From NCBI RefSeq assembly GCF_947499265.1, contig NZ_CANMNK010000014.1, forward strand, positions 1 through 57,209: a stretch of 57,209 nt of DNA, written 5' to 3'. Source of the stretch: an uncultured Roseobacter sp. (GTDB lineage Bacteria; Pseudomonadota; Alphaproteobacteria; Rhodobacterales; Rhodobacteraceae). Numbering within the stretch: position 1 is the first letter of the stretch; each line of letters opens with the position of its first letter. The notes beneath the pieces are model-generated. The model worked only from the letters and a program-made list of their open reading frames with translations. It had not been told where the DNA came from and made no database searches. This document shows, piece after piece, positions 53,280 through 57,209 of this stretch. Position numbers and translations under genes: made by a program.

Positions 53280-55450
53280 CGCTGGAGCCGCCTGCACCCA
53301 TTGATTTTGATACGCTGAGTCGGACGGCGATCGGTCACGCGCAGGCGGCATCCGGCAACATCTGGACGGACTACAATATTCATGATCCCGGCGTCACTTT
53401 GCTGGAGCAGACGTGTTATGCGCTGACCGAAGTGTCCTTTCAGGCAACCCACACAACACCGGACCTGCTGACCAACGCCAAGGGCGCCATTCGATTTGAT
53501 GAACTGTCTCTATTCCTTCCCGCAGAGACGCTTCCGGGCGATCCGGTCACGCTTTTGGATCTCGCTGCCGAGCTTGCTGAGGTGGTGGGTGCGGCGCGCG
53601 TTCTGATCTCGCGCGGCCCGCAAGTCGGGTTGCTTGATGCGGTGATCATACCGGCACCGGGCGCGCCGGGAACGGATGCGAAAACGATTACAAGGCAGGT
53701 GCTCGAAGATGTCACCCGGGCCTTCCGGGCGCGTCGGCCGCTGGGCTGTGATCTCAACAATCTGCATGTTGCCGAGCGCGCACCCGCGCAGCTTTCGGGT
53801 ATCGTGGAAATCACCGGCACCGCAATCCCCGAGCGCGTGGCGGCGGAGATTTACTACCATATATCGGCGATCCTGCGCGGGCAGGCTGTTGGCACCGAAA
53901 TTGCCGCGGGCGCGACGCGGCAGACGGTTTATGACCATCCGCAAACCTATCTGCATGCGCCCTCGGATCAGGACGGCAAGGTGCCGAACCTGGAAAACCA
54001 CCTGACCGATTTGCGGGCGATCCCTGGTGTGTCGGACATCACCGATATGTCGCTTGCCCGGCAAAAGCCGACGTCACCGCAAGCCGAAGAGACCGCGGGT
54101 GTGCACTACCTTGATCTGACGGTTCCGGAGATTTCTTCTGATATCGATCTTGTGCTGACACTGAATGGCGTTCCTCTGACCTTGGACGCCAATCAAATCC
54201 TCGAAGAATTTGTGCGTGTCTCCGCAGATCATATTGCGAAGGCGCAGCACCATCTTGAAGCCGCGGATTGGGCACCGCCATCGCCGGGTCAGCGCCGGAG
54301 TTTTGAGACTGCGCCGGTCGATGCGCTTTTGCCAAATGTCTACCAGGCCGAGGCGCGAAAATCGCCAGAGGCGCAACTGCTTGAGCGATACCGTGCCGCG
54401 ATCAACGCGCATCTGAAAGACATGTCCGTGACCCTGCGGGATCTGCCGAGCTTCCTGACAAGATCCACGCGAGAAAACACCGCTGACCCTGCGGTGCAGC
54501 GTGAACGCGTTGCATTGCTGGACTTCCTGATCGCCCATCAGGGTGAAGAAATGCCCAAAACCTTGCATGCGGGTCTTCATACCTATCGCACGGCGGCGGA
54601 GCGGGGGTCGTTCGGCATCCGCTGGCGACTTGATTTCCTGGATGCCCTGCCCCGCCTGAACCGGGGGCGGGGGGCCGGTCCGGAAGGCGGAAAGCCTGGC
54701 ACTTTCCTGGAGAAATTCAGGCTCCTTGCCGATCTGAAACGCGGCAACGGCGAGGGTCTGGCGCGGGCCGGTCAGGATATCTCGCCATCCGGCGCAGATG
54801 GGTCTGCGGGTGTGGCGCCGGATTTTCCCCGTAGTGAACTCAAGCTGCCTGCCAATCCTTTTGACATGCTGATCCCGCGCAGCATATCTGCCGACCCTCT
54901 GTCCATAGATGCGCTGCGGGAGGCCAGCCCCTGGATTTCTGATGCGTCATGCCCTTCGGATCTGTTTGTGCGCGCGGCCTCGCCGAGCTGCTTTGTGGTG
55001 TCCGAAAAAGCGGATGGAACCTTTGGCGTTTTCTTTGACGGCGGGCATGCCACGCATCTTTTTACCTGCGCAGCATTTGAGACACACGCGGATGCCGCCA
55101 CATTCACCCAGCGTCTCCGCGCCAGTTGGAAGCGGCAGCACATGTTTGCGGAAGGGGCCTATCTGGTCGAGGATATTCTGCTGCGCACCGCCGGGGTCGA
55201 TTTTGCGCCGAACACGGCCACCCTTGTCTTGACAGGGTGGACCGCGCGCACCACGCAGCCAACCTATCGGTCCTATGTAGAGGGTCTGATCCATGCGCTT
55301 TCACCGGCGCACCTGCTGATTGAACCACTTTGGCTTGAGCATCAGGAAATGGTGCAATTCGAAGATTTGCACCGCCAATATCTGGCCGGCGATGTTGAGG
55401 CCAAACGCAGCCTGCGCGCTTTCCTGAGTGATCGGAAGTTGTCGCGATGA
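53276..55450 (+). CDS. eCIS baseplate protein (Afp12/Pvc12-like)
   Basis: A 724-residue protein of the Afp12/Pvc12 type. The early motif WTDYNIHDPGVTLLEQTCYALTEVSF is the family mark. The middle is variable and includes a Gly-rich loop near residue 460-475. It connects the baseplate to the sheath. ATG 53276 overlaps the previous stop in ATGA and its own stop overlaps the tape-measure start in the same way. Confidence 0.88.
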   Translation: MTLEPPAPIDFDTLSRTAIGHAQAASGNIWTDYNIHDPGVTLLEQTCYALTEVSFQATHTTPDLLTNAKGAIRFDELSLFLPAETLPGDPVTLLDLAAELAEVVGAARVLISRGPQVGLLDAVIIPAPGAPGTDAKTITRQVLEDVTRAFRARRPLGCDLNNLHVAERAPAQLSGIVEITGTAIPERVAAEIYYHISAILRGQAVGTEIAAGATRQTVYDHPQTYLHAPSDQDGKVPNLENHLTDLRAIPGVSDITDMSLARQKPTSPQAEETAGVHYLDLTVPEISSDIDLVLTLNGVPLTLDANQILEEFVRVSADHIAKAQHHLEAADWAPPSPGQRRSFETAPVDALLPNVYQAEARKSPEAQLLERYRAAINAHLKDMSVTLRDLPSFLTRSTRENTADPAVQRERVALLDFLIAHQGEEMPKTLHAGLHTYRTAAERGSFGIRWRLDFLDALPRLNRGRGAGPEGGKPGTFLEKFRLLADLKRGNGEGLARAGQDISPSGADGSAGVAPDFPRSELKLPANPFDMLIPRSISADPLSIDALREASPWISDASCPSDLFVRAASPSCFVVSEKADGTFGVFFDGGHATHLFTCAAFETHADAATFTQRLRASWKRQHMFAEGAYLVEDILLRTAGVDFAPNTATLVLTGWTARTTQPTYRSYVEGLIHALSPAHLLIEPLWLEHQEMVQFEDLHRQYLAGDVEAKRSLRAFLSDRKLSR

Positions 55451-57209
55451 GTGCCAACCCCCTCAGAGAACCCCATGGGGCAGGACCCGTGCACGCCATC
55501 GGCACCATGGCCATTGACTTCAATGTCGCCTCAGGAACCGGGCCACTCGCGACGCCGGATGCGGTTTTGTCTCAGACCAGATTGCATTTGCTCACCACCC
55601 TTGAGGCCGTTCTGACAGAGCCTTCACTCGACGGAGTTGTTGCGCGGGTCGAGATGTTGGAAATCGACCTGGGCACTTGGCCGGAAAATCCAGACTGGAC
55701 AGATGTGCGCCGTGTCTTTGCGGAAAGGCTCAGGGCGGCCTTGGACCCCTATTTGCACTGGCCAGATGAGGATGCTGTGCCTTCGGAGGCCCCAGGGACC
55801 CTGCCCCTTATATTGTCTGAAACCCATCAGACGGCTGGCCAATCCGGCCTGCGGGTTGATCCCATTCCGCAAGCAGAACCCGACCATACACGCCCCCTCA
55901 AACAAACTGTTTCCGTGGCATTTTCCGCGGTGCTGTTTCAGATGCAGCAGAGGTTGCAAGGGGTTTCAGATCAGGCCCAACGCATGGCAGTGACCCGCGC
56001 CATCCGCGCCATGACGCCCTCGTCAAAATCCGGCGGGCTGACCGAGACGGCGCTGCATGCGCATATCAGGACCGCCATTGGGTCCCTGGACGAAGAAACG
56101 CTTGCAGCATTTCGGGAATTCCTTTCGGATCATGGTCCTGCGCAGGTCGCAACACTCTCCGGGACGGCCGGCGGGCCGATCCGCGCGTACCCAACAGCAA
56201 CCGTAGATCAGGCTGAGGATGGTGTTCACAACCGGTTGGGGCAATCGGGAACCACGGGGCGTTTTGGGGCAGACCATAGTGTGTCCTCTACTGGTTTTGT
56301 CGAAGCGAATTCGGCAGTAGAAACGGATGATGATCGTGAAGTTTCGCAAACCAAGCGAAGTGAACCAGGCAATGAAGCTCCGGAAGCGGGTTTCTTGCTG
56401 TCAAACGAGGGTTTGTCCGAACACCCATCATTGACTGGCGCGGAGGTCACCAGAAAAACCTACTTCAATGAGGAAAGCAGCGATCTTGCGCAGCTTCTGG
56501 TCGATCGGGTCGGTCAGCTTGGCGCAGTTGCAAAGCGTCTTGAGGCTGTCATCAAGGAGTTGTTGATGCGCTCCGGACACACACAGGCAGGTGCTCGTGC
56601 CGGGTCAATCGCTTCTCACCTTACAGCCCGCATTCTTGCTGAGGTGCATGAGCTTACTAAGGTGCACGAGGTTTCCTCTGACCGTCAGATCCAGAACCCC
56701 GACGCTTGGCAAGCAGCGGAGCTTGGGTCAGCATTTCCCAATCCCAATCCCAATCCCAATCCCAATGCCAAGGACAAGGCCGCCGCGCAGCAGAAAGCGG
56801 TGGCGGCGAAGCAAGAAGTACCTCCGCTTGATTCAAGCGATGATGCGTCGCCGAGAGATCAAGTTGCTACCTGGCCACACGCGTCGCGCTTGGAACATCC
56901 CGCAAACGTTGCAAACGCGGAGCCGGTCGGTATTGATCCGGCGGAGAAGCCGCCGATTCATTCTTACGATGGCCATGATGCGCCAGAGAGTGATGCTGAT
57001 CTATGGATCCGGCTGCTGGTTGCCGCAGGACATAGCGAAGACGTTGCGATTGCGGCGCTCAACCATCTGCAAAGCGGCGGTAAGGCTAATGGTTTTTCCA
57101 CCTTGCGCAAAGTAGAGAAACGCGATTTCAAAGCTGAGACTGCTGAGACTGCTGAGACTGCTGAGACTGCTGAGACTGCTGAGACTGCTGAGACTGCTGA
57201 GACTGCTGA
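55447..57209 (+). CDS. eCIS tape-measure protein, N-terminal part (continues at base 1)
   Basis: The frame starts with ATG 55447, overlapping the Pvc12 stop, and has no stop up to the last base (587 codons). The first about 110 residues have the beta-helical opening of CIS tape-measure proteins (VARVEMLEIDLGTWP), with helical and then acidic, variable sequence after. A hexanucleotide cccaat repeated five times (56737-56766) codes for Pro-Asn repeats. The end is the Ala-Glu-Thr repeat that also opens base 1 in the same frame, so the protein continues there. Without a stop this part looks truncated only because of the contig ends. Confidence 0.88.
   Translation, partial: MSANPLREPHGAGPVHAIGTMAIDFNVASGTGPLATPDAVLSQTRLHLLTTLEAVLTEPSLDGVVARVEMLEIDLGTWPENPDWTDVRRVFAERLRAALDPYLHWPDEDAVPSEAPGTLPLILSETHQTAGQSGLRVDPIPQAEPDHTRPLKQTVSVAFSAVLFQMQQRLQGVSDQAQRMAVTRAIRAMTPSSKSGGLTETALHAHIRTAIGSLDEETLAAFREFLSDHGPAQVATLSGTAGGPIRAYPTATVDQAEDGVHNRLGQSGTTGRFGADHSVSSTGFVEANSAVETDDDREVSQTKRSEPGNEAPEAGFLLSNEGLSEHPSLTGAEVTRKTYFNEESSDLAQLLVDRVGQLGAVAKRLEAVIKELLMRSGHTQAGARAGSIASHLTARILAEVHELTKVHEVSSDRQIQNPDAWQAAELGSAFPNPNPNPNPNAKDKAAAQQKAVAAKQEVPPLDSSDDASPRDQVATWPHASRLEHPANVANAEPVGIDPAEKPPIHSYDGHDAPESDADLWIRLLVAAGHSEDVAIAALNHLQSGGKANGFSTLRKVEKRDFKAETAETAETAETAETAETAETAETA
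56737..56766 (+). repeat. Hexanucleotide repeat (cccaat)5 inside tape-measure gene
   Basis: Five perfect cccaat units read Pro-Asn in frame. Copy change would alter the protein by two residues per unit and not the frame. It is a second short repeat in the same gene as the 9-bp array. Confidence 0.9.
57133..57209 (+). repeat. 9-bp tandem repeat, right contig end, identical to left end
   Basis: Eight units of gctgagact and gctga, exactly the 77 bases at 1-77. Read in the tape-measure frame it is (Ala-Glu-Thr)8 and part of the next unit. See the left copy for the reason to treat them as one array. Confidence 0.95.

Noticed and set aside
34437..57209. Phage tail genes as a prophage or R-type tailocin
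   Set aside because: No capsid, terminase, portal, integrase or lysis genes. The AAA+ ATPase, Pvc16 cap, DUF5908 and DUF4157 proteins are eCIS features.

Overview
The window looks like one complete circular plasmid of about 57.13 kb from a marine alphaproteobacterium of the Roseobacter group (Rhodobacterales). Support for this: a replication region with divergent parAB genes and a DnaA-like initiator (30.8-34.3 kb), a perfect Irr-type iron box, Rhodobacteral-type iron genes, and GC-rich coding sequence packed in overlapping operons. The first 77 and last 77 bases are identical (8 units of gctgagact plus gctga). In both copies the repeat reads Ala-Glu-Thr in the same frame, and the two half-genes at the ends are the N- and C-terminal parts of one tape-measure gene. 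So the ends overlap and the contig was cut inside a tandem repeat. Genus and species cannot be named from the sequence.

About half the plasmid (34.4 kb to the end, continuing at 1-6.6 kb) is a plus-strand locus for an extracellular contractile injection system (eCIS, Afp/PVC type). Order: a stand-alone DUF4157 protein; a translationally coupled membrane set (ionotropic-glutamate-receptor-like channel, methyltransferase, binding protein fused to an ABC permease, second permease); Pvc16-like cap; an unknown protein; sheath; two tube proteins; a DUF5908 (Pvc6) mini-protein; LysM protein; VgrG-like spike; PAAR tip; gp25-like wedge; a lipoprotein; Pvc11-like baseplate; a fibre-like protein; Pvc12-like baseplate; tape measure; AAA+ ATPase; and a large secreted, membrane-anchored protein with a degenerate GH18-like segment. 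Features not usual for the family are two adhesin-like domains inside the sheath, envelope proteins embedded in the operon, no recognisable toxin, and a 9-bp in-frame repeat inside the length-ruler protein.

The other half is accessory. At 6.7-14.3 kb lies a catabolic block: gentisate-dioxygenase-like cupin and 2-hydroxyacid dehydrogenase on plus, then hydantoinase A/B, a HisC-like aminotransferase and an Asp/Glu-racemase-family enzyme in an overlapping minus operon. At 14.5-15.5 kb is a zeta-type toxin with an antitoxin. At 15.6-18.8 kb a malonyltransferase-like protein is coupled to a fused 2-oxoacid dehydrogenase E1, with a divergent LysR gene. At 20.1-28.5 kb is an iron block: Fe(III)-binding protein, HemP, two imelysins, a dihaem DUF1111 protein, DUF1513, Dps and an Irr box. 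At 28.5-30.7 kb are DUF4202, a GNAT protein and a regulator pseudogene.

The parts suggest a stably inherited plasmid (parAB, toxin-antitoxin) carrying an injection particle plus iron and catabolic functions. How the membrane proteins relate to the particle is inference from gene order and overlaps.
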